This document shows positions 1-5,731 of a stretch of 26,970 nucleotides of DNA, piece after piece. The notes below the pieces were generated by a model, which was not told the origin of the DNA, did not search any database, and saw only the letters and a program-made list of their open reading frames with translations. Positions within the stretch are counted from its first letter, which is position 1; each line of letters opens with the position of its first letter. Source of the DNA: a virus; the IMG/VR virus record IMGVR_UViG_3300029882_000082, positions 1 to 26,970 of that record. The stretch is one strand, 5' to 3'. The position numbers and the translations under genes were made by a program.

Positions 1-105
1 ATCGCCCCAACTGACGATGGACTGGCCGGCGTTGGATTCGATTCCGGGATGATCATTTGCGTCTACATAGACGAACCAATTGCCGTCCGTGAATTTCGTT
101 TCCAT
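1..105 (-). CDS. Partial small phage protein, 5' end only
   Basis: Only the first 35 codons are inside the window; the gene runs off the left edge. The ATG at 103-105 (minus strand) is preceded by a good ribosome site, AAGGAG, about 6 nt upstream. The visible peptide starts METKFTDGNWFVYVD and continues with no stop. The pattern of a Trp-Phe/Val core after a short polar start resembles a class of small phage proteins of unknown function, but I cannot name it. It is the most distal visible gene of the leftward early operon that starts at PL near 1850. Confidence 0.6.
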   Translation of the reverse strand, partial: METKFTDGNWFVYVDANDHPGIESNAGQSIVSWGD

Positions 106-160
106 GTTTTCTCCTTGCTCGATATCGCGAGCATTGAGGGGATAAGGGGTGATTTGACGA

Positions 161-325
161 TCAGGCGGCGAGCAGCGCGGCCAGAAGATCACGGATGATG
201 CTGACAGCGATTTCGCCGTCGCAGAGCAGACTATCCAGTCCTTCCCCGGCCTCATCGCATGCGTCCAGCAGTTCGCTAATTTCGCTTGCCGTGTAACCGG
301 CGTAAGTTGGCTCTGAATCGCCCAT
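161..325 (-). CDS. Small acidic phage protein, 54 aa
   Basis: I chose the ATG at 325 because GGAGAAG sits 5 nt upstream; an in-frame longer reading to 382 would run into the GC hairpin at 364-380 and lacks a ribosome site. The product (MGDSEPTYAGYTASEISELLDACDE and on) is acidic, predicted mostly helical, and ends in a hydrophobic Leu/Ala tail. I do not recognise the family. It is the first gene after the 780-nt structured RNA region, and its leader contains the perfect palindrome TACTAA-T-TTAGTA at 350-362. That palindrome could be a regulator site or the last part of the RNA. Confidence 0.6.
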   Translation of the reverse strand: MGDSEPTYAGYTASEISELLDACDEAGEGLDSLLCDGEIAVSIIRDLLAALLAA

Positions 326-349
326 AGTCTTCTCCAATGAGATTTGCAG

Positions 350-362
350 TACTAATTTAGTA
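350..362. promoter_or_regulatory. Perfect palindrome before the 54-aa gene
   Basis: TACTAA-T-TTAGTA is a 13-bp perfect palindrome, AT-rich in a GC-rich neighbourhood. It lies between the 3' hairpin of the RNA region (364-380) and the ribosome site of the 54-aa gene. It may be an operator or a processing or termination element. No function is shown. Confidence 0.35.
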
Positions 363-1140
363 AGCCGCCTAGCGGGCGGCATCCCCTATCACTATGGCCA
401 GATGGCCGGTCGTAGTGCCCCGTATCCAGGGGCGAGGAGTTCAGCAGTTGGGAGAGGTGGCAGTGTGCGACCTCCGTCCGCATGGACGGCGCTCTCTCGA
501 AGCGATTACGGGGCTACCTGATGGCTCCTGGACTAGCTAGGCCCATTCCACATCGTCACCCCTGCATCCCCTCGCCTACACGGGCCACCTCGTCAGGCAA
601 CCCCATTCAGAATCTGAGCTACACCTCACCCAACTGCTGTTCAGCTTTCATGGAATCGGGCCGGAGGTGAGTAACCCGGCTTGTGGGGCATTCCTAGCTT
701 CGGCCATCGCTGGCTGGCAGCGCACCGCCTATTACCTTCTCGCTCATACCGGCCCATACCCGGCACCCGGCCCGCAATCTCCGGACTTACTTCGGTACAC
801 CATCACCACTGGCGCATTCCGATTCCATGAAAACTGCTGCGCGTGAGGCCAGTCTGTATTCCCGGCCCCACGCCTTCCGATCCAGTCAGGCAGATCCTGT
901 CTCCCTGGCTAGGTCGGGCGCTCTCCTTGTTACGCGAGGAGTTGCTGTGTTCCGCGCCACTTTCGTGGAATGGCTGGCCATCGCGGGCCTGTTCGTGTGC
1001 GCCACATGCACGTACGTACTACTGCAAATTGTTATGCCACGTTCCGCCTACCCGGCTTTGCCGGAGCGACCACCGTTAGACGGCGGGTGATTCGGTGCTA
1101 TCTCGCACCGAGAAACCCGAAGGCTTCTCGCTGCGGACAA
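361..1140 (-). ncRNA. Candidate large structured phage RNA, about 780 nt
   Basis: This interval has no convincing gene but many complementary segments. Reading 5' to 3' on the minus strand: a multi-hairpin domain closed by 1133-1137/1043-1047, holding hairpins 1110-1129 (UUCG loop), 1093-1110, 1070-1086 and 1052-1064; a GAAA-loop hairpin at 957-968; a 10-bp hairpin 841-850/864-873; a continuous 18-bp long-range helix 819-836/642-659; adjacent to it a 17-bp helix 622-639/442-459 with one U.U; and hairpins at 572-600, 474-489, 417-433, 390-417 and 364-380. In the minus transcript the imperfect pairs 1115/1124, 1072/1084, 846/868, 833/645, 599/573 and 605/509 are G.U; on the plus strand the same pairs are A-C mismatches. 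This points to minus-strand RNA. The 5' end abuts the stop codon of the 129-aa gene, so it is probably part of the PL transcript. Size and style resemble the giant phage-associated RNAs GOLLD and ROOL, but I cannot claim homology. Confidence 0.7.
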
Positions 1141-1530
1141 CTAGATACGGGCGTAGCCTTCTTCGAATGCAGCTGCCGGCGAGTACGACTTGTAGCCGTC
1201 CGGATAGACCACGTAATAGCCGCCTTCGTGCGGAGCGTGCTTGGCAACGTACAGCGAGGGGACATGGAACTTCGCGTAGCCCTCCTCGTCCGGCGTGATC
1301 CATGCGCCGCCAGTCGTCTCGCGATCTTCAGCGACAGCCAGCGTCACGTCCAGTTCCAGCTTCGCGATCTTCAGCGCCCAGACTTCCTTGTGGCAGCGGT
1401 AGCGCGGCATCTCAGCCATCGCTTGAGACTCATCGCGTTGCGGCTCGGCGCGATCTCCAATGTCCGACATACGACCCATTCCGAGCGCCGTTGCATCGGA
1501 CGGGTTATTCGGCGGGGTTACGTAGCTCAT
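1141..1530 (-). CDS. Conserved phage early protein, 129 aa
   Basis: The ATG at 1530 has GGAGAG 4 nt upstream. The protein has a variable N-terminal third and a well-ordered C-terminal part beginning around YRCHKEVWALKIAKLE and ending with GGYYVVYPDGYKSYSPAAAFEEGY. This is a pattern I know from many phage proteins of unknown function, found alone or as a C-terminal module. It is second in the PL operon, 14 nt after the 84-aa gene. Its stop codon is directly followed by the structured RNA region. No enzyme motif is visible, and the function is unknown. Confidence 0.82.
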   Translation of the reverse strand: MSYVTPPNNPSDATALGMGRMSDIGDRAEPQRDESQAMAEMPRYRCHKEVWALKIAKLELDVTLAVAEDRETTGGAWITPDEEGYAKFHVPSLYVAKHAPHEGGYYVVYPDGYKSYSPAAAFEEGYARI

Positions 1531-1544
1531 CAATCTCTCCTTTG

Positions 1545-1799
1545 TTAAAACGGCTGATAGTCGCCGGTGTAGTTGCCAACCTCGATCACATCGCCCAGAC
1601 CTTCGCTGAGCGTCGCGTAGCCGCCGAACTTCGTCATCACGCCGTTGACCTTGGCGCGAGCAACGTCACGCTTGACACCGCGGTTGCGAAGTTCACGAAC
1701 GGCGGCCGACTTGCTGAAGCAGTACTTGGCAGCGTTCGCGCCGCTATATGCCGGGTGCCCGATGCGGATCACGGTCTTCGGCGCTTGCGTGTTTTCCAT
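1545..1799 (-). CDS. First gene of the PL operon, 84 aa, unknown
   Basis: The start at 1799 is supported by AGGAGAG about 5 nt upstream; a longer reading to 1886 would begin inside the operators and upstream of the expected transcript start. The product begins MENTQAPKTVIRIGHPAYSG and is basic in its centre (ELRNRGVKRDVARAKVNG). It has no recognisable domain. As the first gene behind PL it should be made at once on induction. In lambdoid phages this place often holds small host-interaction or anti-restriction proteins, but that is position only, not evidence of function. Confidence 0.75.
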   Translation of the reverse strand: MENTQAPKTVIRIGHPAYSGANAAKYCFSKSAAVRELRNRGVKRDVARAKVNGVMTKFGGYATLSEGLGDVIEVGNYTGDYQPF

Positions 1800-1850
1800 G
1801 CTCGCTCTCCTGTCCTGGTTGGGTGGTGTGTTGTGCTGCTCAGTGACTCT

Positions 1851-1892
1851 ATTAAACACCACGTTTATACAGATGTCAAACACCACGTTTAA
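1851..1892 (-). promoter_or_regulatory. PL promoter with two repressor operators (OL)
   Basis: On the minus strand a perfect -35 (TTGACA, 1879-1874), a 17-nt spacer and a -10 (TTTAAT, 1856-1851) form a strong promoter reading toward 1799. Two 17-bp operators overlap it: TTAAACACCACGTTTAT at 1852-1868, over the -10, and TCAAACACCACGTTTAA at 1876-1892, over the -35. Each is an inverted repeat, and their centres are 24 bp apart. The same site and spacing recur at 3820-3860, so this is the left operator of the phage repressor. Sites about 2 kb apart would permit DNA looping as in lambda, which is inference. Confidence 0.85.
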
Positions 1893-1972
1893 TATTTTTG
1901 AGGAAATGTGTAACAGCCGATGGATGCGTGCCGTCGTGCGTCCTAGACTGGAGCGATCATCAGGAGTCCGCC

Positions 1973-2170
1973 ATGACGCGAGAAGAGGTATTGCTACGGA
2001 TGACCGAGGTCGAACCCGAGGGAAAGTGGGCGCCGATCGAGAGGTATGCGGATGTGCTGGCCGAGCTGGAGCGGATGCTCAGTGACCGGGAAATGCGGGT
2101 ATTGGTAGATGCCGGCGCGCGGCTGGTGAGGCTGAGTTACCCGGAAGTGTTCCGGACAGCGAAGATATGA
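1973..2170 (+). CDS. Small plus-strand gene inside the immunity region, 65 aa
   Basis: The ATG at 1973 follows AGGAG by 6 nt. The protein (MTREEVLLRMTEVEPEGKWAP and on) is mostly helical, with charged residues and a Leu-rich centre. I do not recognise it. It lies divergent from the PL operon and convergent with the toxin gene, and it ends at the bidirectional terminator 2172-2196. A gene in this place and orientation, between OL and the repressor gene, could be expressed in the lysogen. A rightward promoter would have to lie in 1893-1960; I see no strong one. Confidence 0.65.
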   Translation: MTREEVLLRMTEVEPEGKWAPIERYADVLAELERMLSDREMRVLVDAGARLVRLSYPEVFRTAKI

Positions 2171-2171
2171 A

Positions 2172-2196
2172 AAAGCCCAGCGCGGGGCTGGGCTTT
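2172..2196. terminator. Bidirectional intrinsic terminator
   Basis: AAAGCCCAGC, a 5-nt loop, then GCTGGGCTTT make a perfect 10-bp stem. On the minus strand it ends in five T residues, so it should stop transcripts from the toxin-antitoxin operon. On the plus strand the tail is shorter and it would end the 65-aa gene. It directly abuts that gene's stop codon. Confidence 0.85.
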
Positions 2197-2217
2197 GAAA
2201 ACGGGCATGGGGGAGGC

Positions 2218-2601
2218 CTAGGCTTGCCCTTGCTCCCACAAGGCGCTCAAGTAGGAGGCGAACTGTTCGTGCTCGATCTCGCCTTTCGCGACACGCACCA
2301 CGACATTTTCGAGTTCGGGTGTTCGCGGGATATCAACTCCTTCCCGCTCCAGATACGCGAGGGCGCACGTGAGGCCGGTGCGTTTGTTGGCATCATTGAA
2401 TATATGCCCTCTTGCGATCGCAACCGTGTACATCGCGGCGATCCCGAACACATCGTCAATGCCGTTGTAGCGCGCGTGATTATCGACACGCGCGAGCGCC
2501 GATTCTATACCGCCCAAGCCGCCAGGCCCGTTCCCGCCGAGACCGCCAAGCTCTACAATTATTTCATCGTGCGTCGTAATGACGTATTGCAGCTCCAACA
2601 C
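2218..2601 (-). CDS. doc: Doc-like Fic-family toxin
   Basis: At 127 aa it matches the size of P1 Doc (126 aa). The Fic core HIFNDANKRT at residues 66-75 fits the Doc version HxFx(D/N)xNKRT, with His66 as catalytic residue and Lys73-Arg74 for the nucleotide phosphates. Doc is known to phosphorylate elongation factor Tu and so stop translation; this follows from the family. An N-terminal glycine-rich loop (GGLGGNGPGGLGGIESAL) matches the conserved region of Doc before the first long helix. Translation starts at a GTG (2601) directly after the antitoxin stop, so the two are coupled. The operon ends at 2172-2196. Confidence 0.88.
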   Translation of the reverse strand: MLELQYVITTHDEIIVELGGLGGNGPGGLGGIESALARVDNHARYNGIDDVFGIAAMYTVAIARGHIFNDANKRTGLTCALAYLEREGVDIPRTPELENVVVRVAKGEIEHEQFASYLSALWEQGQA

Positions 2602-2781
2602 TCAACGGTCCTTCAACGCCACTAATACGTCGCGGTGCGCGGAAATCACCTTTCGGATCGAGCGAAGCACTTCGGATTTTGCCGCCGGGGTCGAGACATC
2701 CACAGAGGACTTCGGGCGAATGATCACGCGCGGCTTCAACTGCACGCCGTACAGTTCCGTGATTTTGGTATTCGTCGTCAT
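2602..2781 (-). CDS. Antitoxin partner of Doc, 59 aa
   Basis: The ATG at 2781 is preceded by a strong ribosome site, GGAGG, 4 nt away. The 59-aa product sits immediately upstream of doc and shares a stop-start junction with it, the usual order for antitoxin then toxin. Its C-terminal half (SEVLRSIRKVISAHRDVLVALKDR) is a basic amphipathic helix that could wrap the toxin. The N-terminal part lacks an obvious Phd/YefM fold, and its sequence (VQLKPRVIIRPKSSVDVSTPA) is not one I can place. Its role is inferred from position. Confidence 0.7.
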   Translation of the reverse strand: MTTNTKITELYGVQLKPRVIIRPKSSVDVSTPAAKSEVLRSIRKVISAHRDVLVALKDR

Positions 2782-3009
2782 AATTACCTCCGGTGGGTGT
2801 TGCAGGCGCGCCATCCCTCCCCAAAATCAACAGACGAGCAGATGCCGACATATGCAACTATTCTACGGCATTCAGCAGGGAGGAGTAAAGGCTAGCCTTG
2901 CATGCTACGGCGCGCAGTGACGTCGTTTTTCACCGCGATTAACACAAAGTAATCCGCGCAGGAAACGGGCTATCAAGGCCCTCACCGCCTCCGGCACTTC
3001 CAGTGCTCG
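2782..3009 (-). promoter_or_regulatory. Toxin-antitoxin promoter region; end of repressor transcript
   Basis: This 228-nt gap has no gene. On the minus strand TTTACT (2889-2884), an 18-nt spacer and TAGAAT (2865-2860) make a fair promoter for the antitoxin-doc pair. Nearer the repressor stop are two short hairpins, GCACT/AGTGC at 2994-3006 and GGGC/GCCC at 2967-2981, that could weakly end the repressor transcript. Neither has a long T-run. I see no clear operator palindrome for autoregulation. Confidence 0.5.
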
Positions 3010-3786
3010 TCAGTACCCCCCGACGAACTTGCCCTTCACCACGCCGCAGATAGTAGCGTTCCCGTTGACCTCGAAGATCCGGTTGGGCCAGTTCGGGTTG
3101 AGGGCTTTCAGATACTTGCGGTCGCCCTCAATGATGAGCTGCTTGAAAGTGGCCTCAGCTTCATCGTCGAGGCGGACGACTACGAGAGATCCGTTCTCGG
3201 CGGTGGCATTCGGGTCGATAAGCGCCAACTCGCCATCACGAAAGGATCGGTGATCCATCGGGTCAAACATGCTCTCGCCGCGGACGCGGAGATAAAACGA
3301 AGAATCAGAAACATTTACCGCAGCGCCTAGCCATTGTTCGGCATCGCCCGGCGCAAAATTATCCACTATCGTCTCCCAGGCTCCGGCCTGTACCCAGGAG
3401 ATCAACGGGTATTTTCCCTTGATGTCTGGCCCAGGCTCTGTATTCGGTTTTTCTAGGGTACTGCTGCGCCTGGACTGCAAATCGACAATCACGCCCCGTT
3501 CTTGTGCGGTGATTGATGCATCGGGAATATTGGAATTGTGCTTTGGCGAAACAAGCATTGGCCCGATGCCCTCCTTAATCCATATGGCGCTAATTCCCAA
3601 TTCCTTCTGCGCTATCAGCCTCCCGTCCCTCGAGACGCCATTCTCGCCGCGATATGACCAATTGTTGATGGTTTGTTCGCTCTGATTCAGGGCGCGCGCC
3701 AAATCTGCCGGACCATCAATTTCTGGCCGGACCAGTTTTGCCGCCTCAAAGAGCCGGCGGGCAGTCTCGTGCATCACTTTTTCCAT
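3010..3786 (-). CDS. cI: Phage repressor, HTH plus S24 self-cleaving domain (CI-like)
   Basis: The product is 258 aa. Residues about 8-75 form a helix-turn-helix of the phage CI type (LARALNQSEQTINNWSYRG). From about 125 the protein is a LexA/S24 peptidase domain: cleavage site Ala134-Gly135 in WVQAGAW, nucleophile Ser172 in GESM, and general base Lys215 in ATFKQL. It should hold the lysogenic state by binding OL and OR and be inactivated through RecA-stimulated self-cleavage after DNA damage; that is family knowledge. The start at 3786 has GGGGGAG 9 nt upstream; a longer reading to a GTG at 3825 would run into the operator. Confidence 0.93.
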   Translation of the reverse strand: MEKVMHETARRLFEAAKLVRPEIDGPADLARALNQSEQTINNWSYRGENGVSRDGRLIAQKELGISAIWIKEGIGPMLVSPKHNSNIPDASITAQERGVIVDLQSRRSSTLEKPNTEPGPDIKGKYPLISWVQAGAWETIVDNFAPGDAEQWLGAAVNVSDSSFYLRVRGESMFDPMDHRSFRDGELALIDPNATAENGSLVVVRLDDEAEATFKQLIIEGDRKYLKALNPNWPNRIFEVNGNATICGVVKGKFVGGY

Positions 3787-3819
3787 GACGCGATTCTCCC
3801 CCGAGTAAACGCCTTGTTG

Positions 3820-3861
3820 ATACACGCGGTGTTTGCTTTTTTCTTAAACATGGTGTTTAAT
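3820..3861 (+). promoter_or_regulatory. PR promoter with two repressor operators (OR)
   Basis: Two sites lie 24 bp apart centre to centre. TTAAACATGGTGTTTAA (3844-3860) is a perfect 7+3+7 inverted repeat. The second, at 3820-3836, is degenerate and matches the common 17-bp site at 12 positions. They overlap a rightward promoter, TTGCTT (3833-3838), 17 nt, TTTAAT (3856-3861), with exactly the layout of PL. A start about 7 nt later places the transcript's 5' end at or just before the Cro ATG (3871). A leftward promoter for the repressor must also lie here; the best I see is TTAAGA-17-TGTATC, a poor match that would suit activation by bound repressor. Confidence 0.8.
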
Positions 3862-3870
3862 GAAGGCACC

Positions 3871-4149
3871 ATGAGCAAACACACCAAACTTCATCCCGAC
3901 AGCAAGGTCATCGACGCCCTTGGCGGCCCCACGAAAGTTGCCGAGAGGCTGGGCTACGACAAGACGAGCGGCGGTGTTCAACGCGTTCAAAACTGGCGTG
4001 GCCGGGGAATCCCATCGGACGTGAAGATTAAGTTTCCTGAGTTGTTCATGACGGACCTGATTGACCGCATCAAGTCCAGCGACGACGCCCAGAACAATCC
4101 TGGCGGTACGGTGGGCGACGAAAAGATGGCCCCAATGGTTTCGGTTTGA
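3871..4149 (+). CDS. cro: Cro-like regulator, 92 aa
   Basis: This is the first gene rightward of OR. The N-terminal half (SKVIDALGGPTKVAERLGYDKTSGGVQRVQNWRGRGIP) has the shape of a compact Cro helix-turn-helix: an Ala/Gly-rich first helix, AERLGY, then a recognition helix ending in QNWRGRGIP. The rest is a polar tail of about 35 residues. It should compete with the repressor at the shared operators. The ATG at 3871 lies only about 2-4 nt after the expected PR start, so the mRNA is probably leaderless or nearly so; an in-frame ATG at 3850 lies inside the operator and the promoter. Confidence 0.82.
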   Translation: MSKHTKLHPDSKVIDALGGPTKVAERLGYDKTSGGVQRVQNWRGRGIPSDVKIKFPELFMTDLIDRIKSSDDAQNNPGGTVGDEKMAPMVSV

Positions 4150-4174
4150 CACGTTAGTAGTCCTGTTTTTAGTT

Positions 4175-4194
4175 GGCGTCCTTGGGGCGCCTTT
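4175..4194 (+). terminator. Weak hairpin after cro, possible early terminator
   Basis: GGCGTCC-TTG-GGGCGCC is a 7-bp stem with one G.U on the plus strand, followed by TTTAATTTA. The place, between cro and the next gene, is that of lambda tR1. The T-run is interrupted, so termination would be partial at best. Confidence 0.45.
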
Positions 4195-4235
4195 AATTTA
4201 GGTCCACACCAACCTGTAAAGCTACCTGTAACCCC

Positions 4236-4601
4236 ATGAAAAATAACTATCAAGCTGAAATGCCGTGGCTCCAAGGCCTTCCGACGATTCAGTTCGCTAG
4301 CGGCGAAGTGGTCGCCTCGTGGTCATGCAAGCGCGATGCAGTGTCCTGGTGCTGGGCCAATCGCCCGAAGCGCGGGATGAATGAGCCAGACGATCAATCC
4401 ATGTGTGCCCGCTTCACCGGCATGCATGCGCCGCACCTGTCGCGTTGCCTGAACAGTCGCACCAAGGCTCCAATGGACATGCAATCGCAGTACGTGAAGT
4501 TGTTTGAGCAGTACACCGGCTGGCGCGGCGTCTCTCAGTTTGAGATGCGGGACCGCGGCTTGACCATCATGGAAGAAGTCATCGCACAACGAGCCGCGTA
4601 A
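4236..4601 (+). CDS. Conserved phage protein, 121 aa, in the CII position
   Basis: The sequence (PWLQGLPTIQFASGEVVASWSCKRDAVSWCWANRPKRGM and on) matches a pattern I associate with beta-proteobacterial phages: a tryptophan-rich N-terminal half, then MHAPHLSRCLNSRTKAPMDM and a C-terminal helical segment with YTGWRGVSQFEMRDRGLTIMEEV. The central part could be a small DNA-binding fold, given HLSRCLN. It is second in the rightward early operon, where lambdoid phages place the CII activator, but I see no direct sign that it is CII. There is no good ribosome site at 4236; an in-frame ATG at 4260 is an alternative start. Confidence 0.75.
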   Translation: MKNNYQAEMPWLQGLPTIQFASGEVVASWSCKRDAVSWCWANRPKRGMNEPDDQSMCARFTGMHAPHLSRCLNSRTKAPMDMQSQYVKLFEQYTGWRGVSQFEMRDRGLTIMEEVIAQRAA

Positions 4602-4629
4602 GCCACCAAACCACAGGCGACCATAAATC

Positions 4630-5433
4630 ATGAGCACAGTCGAATCCGGCCCGCGCGACGGGCACCACGAAGTGCGGGCAACTCACTTTGTCGGTCAGTC
4701 TTGCAGCGATGACGAATGCTCTATCGGTAAAGATGAGCCCGTTGTGCGGATCCATACGCGGAGCGGGCGCGTCGTTCTGTTCGATCGCGAAAACTTCGAT
4801 CTAGTTGCCCCCTACTCATGGAGCATAAATGGCCTGGGTTATGCGCGTGGCACGGCTCTACTGCCTGGCATCCCCAAGAACATAGCGATGCATCGCTTGA
4901 TTATGGGTTTGTTCGCCGGCGATCCGCGCGAGGTTGATCACATCAACGGAAACCCAAGTGACAACCGGGTGTGCAATCTCCGCATTTGTACGCATGCGGA
5001 CAACATGCGCAACAGGGCCAAACATCGAACGCGCAACAAATACAAGGGTGTTCACAAAGAAGGCGCGCGCTTTCGTGCCGCAATCAGAGCGAATGGGGAG
5101 TCCATCAAAGTTGGAGTTTTCGATACCGAAGAAGAGGCGCATGCCGCGTACTGCAAGGCAGCGACCGAACTGCATGGTGAATTTGCGAATCACGGAACGA
5201 CCCCAGTCCAAAAAGGATTCTCGGATGGCCCTTATGGCCACGGGCGCATATTGCCGCTCGAGCCCGAAGTCCTTGAATACCAGATTGGCGAGTCACTTGA
5301 ATCACTGGAGCGGCGCGTGATTCTGGCGACCTTGAAACATTTCTCAGGCGTCCGCTGGATCACTGCCAAGTCTCTTGGCGTCGCCGACAAGACGCTCTAT
5401 CTGAAGCTAAAGAAATACGGGGTGGCGGAATGA
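4630..5433 (+). CDS. HNH endonuclease with AP2 domain joined to a Fis-type HTH
   Basis: The product is 267 aa in three parts. Residues about 40-125 are an HNH nuclease (MHRLIMG, then VDHINGNPSDNRVCNLR, with His104 in the DHINGN core). Residues about 138-186 are an AP2/ERF DNA-binding domain (KYKGVHKEGARFRAAIR through HAAYCKAATELHGEFAN). Residues about 224-265 are a Fis/NtrC-type helix-turn-helix (LATLKHFSGVRWITAKSLGVADKTLYLKLKKYG). HNH-AP2 proteins are usually free-standing homing endonucleases; the C-terminal HTH is not part of that family. The gene may be a homing endonuclease inserted into a regulator gene while keeping the frame. Confidence 0.85.
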   Translation: MSTVESGPRDGHHEVRATHFVGQSCSDDECSIGKDEPVVRIHTRSGRVVLFDRENFDLVAPYSWSINGLGYARGTALLPGIPKNIAMHRLIMGLFAGDPREVDHINGNPSDNRVCNLRICTHADNMRNRAKHRTRNKYKGVHKEGARFRAAIRANGESIKVGVFDTEEEAHAAYCKAATELHGEFANHGTTPVQKGFSDGPYGHGRILPLEPEVLEYQIGESLESLERRVILATLKHFSGVRWITAKSLGVADKTLYLKLKKYGVAE

Positions 5434-5492
5434 ATCTCAACATCGGAATGCGAATCGTCGGCACTTCATACCGTGCGCGGGGTGTGGCATGA
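5430..5492 (+). CDS. Tiny coupled gene, 20 aa
   Basis: ATG at 5430 overlaps the stop of the HNH-AP2 gene (ATGA), and its own stop overlaps the next ATG at 5489 in the same way. The peptide is MNLNIGMRIVGTSYRARGVA. The exact double overlap, repeated through this operon, is the main reason to call it. It could also be only a translational relay that carries ribosomes to the next gene. Confidence 0.45.
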   Translation: MNLNIGMRIVGTSYRARGVA

Positions 5493-5731
5493 ACAAGACC
5501 GAATGGTTTTCCGTTGATACGCCGCCTGCACGCGTGGGCGTCTATGAGACGCAGACGGAAACCGAAAGCGATAGCGACGACGGCTGTGGCGGACCGTACT
5601 ACAACGCATGGAGCGGCAAGCAATGGGCCGGGAGCGGCAAATCGCCTGAGCAGGCCGCTAAGGAAGCCTCGATATGTGGCCGCACCGCCCTGCCCATCTT
5701 TCGGTGGCGCGGCCTCAGGGATCCGTCATGA
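5489..5731 (+). CDS. Conserved small phage protein, 80 aa
   Basis: It starts MNKTEWFSVDTPPARVGVYET and ends FRWRGLRDPS. The Trp at the start, PP-x-R-V-G-V-Y-E, a W-x-G-x-x-W core and a terminal W-R-G-L are a combination I recognise from small phage proteins of unknown function. An acidic Ser/Asp/Glu stretch and a CGG motif sit in the middle. It overlaps its neighbours by ATGA on both sides. No catalytic motif is visible. Confidence 0.75.
   Translation: MNKTEWFSVDTPPARVGVYETQTETESDSDDGCGGPYYNAWSGKQWAGSGKSPEQAAKEASICGRTALPIFRWRGLRDPS

Noticed and set aside
482-670. Plus-strand open frame of 62 codons
   Set aside because: No ribosome site, composition unlike a protein, and it lies in the structured RNA region.
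827-1090. Plus-strand open frame of 87 codons, with an internal GTG (947) behind GAGGAG and one membrane-like helix
   Set aside because: It lies across the helices of the candidate RNA, in the opposite direction to the flanking operon, and its ribosome site is one arm of a hairpin (CTCCT/AGGAG). A 47-aa membrane peptide cannot be excluded but is the weaker explanation.
1302-1892. Plus-strand open frame of 196 codons
   Set aside because: Antisense to two genes with good ribosome sites and running into the operators.
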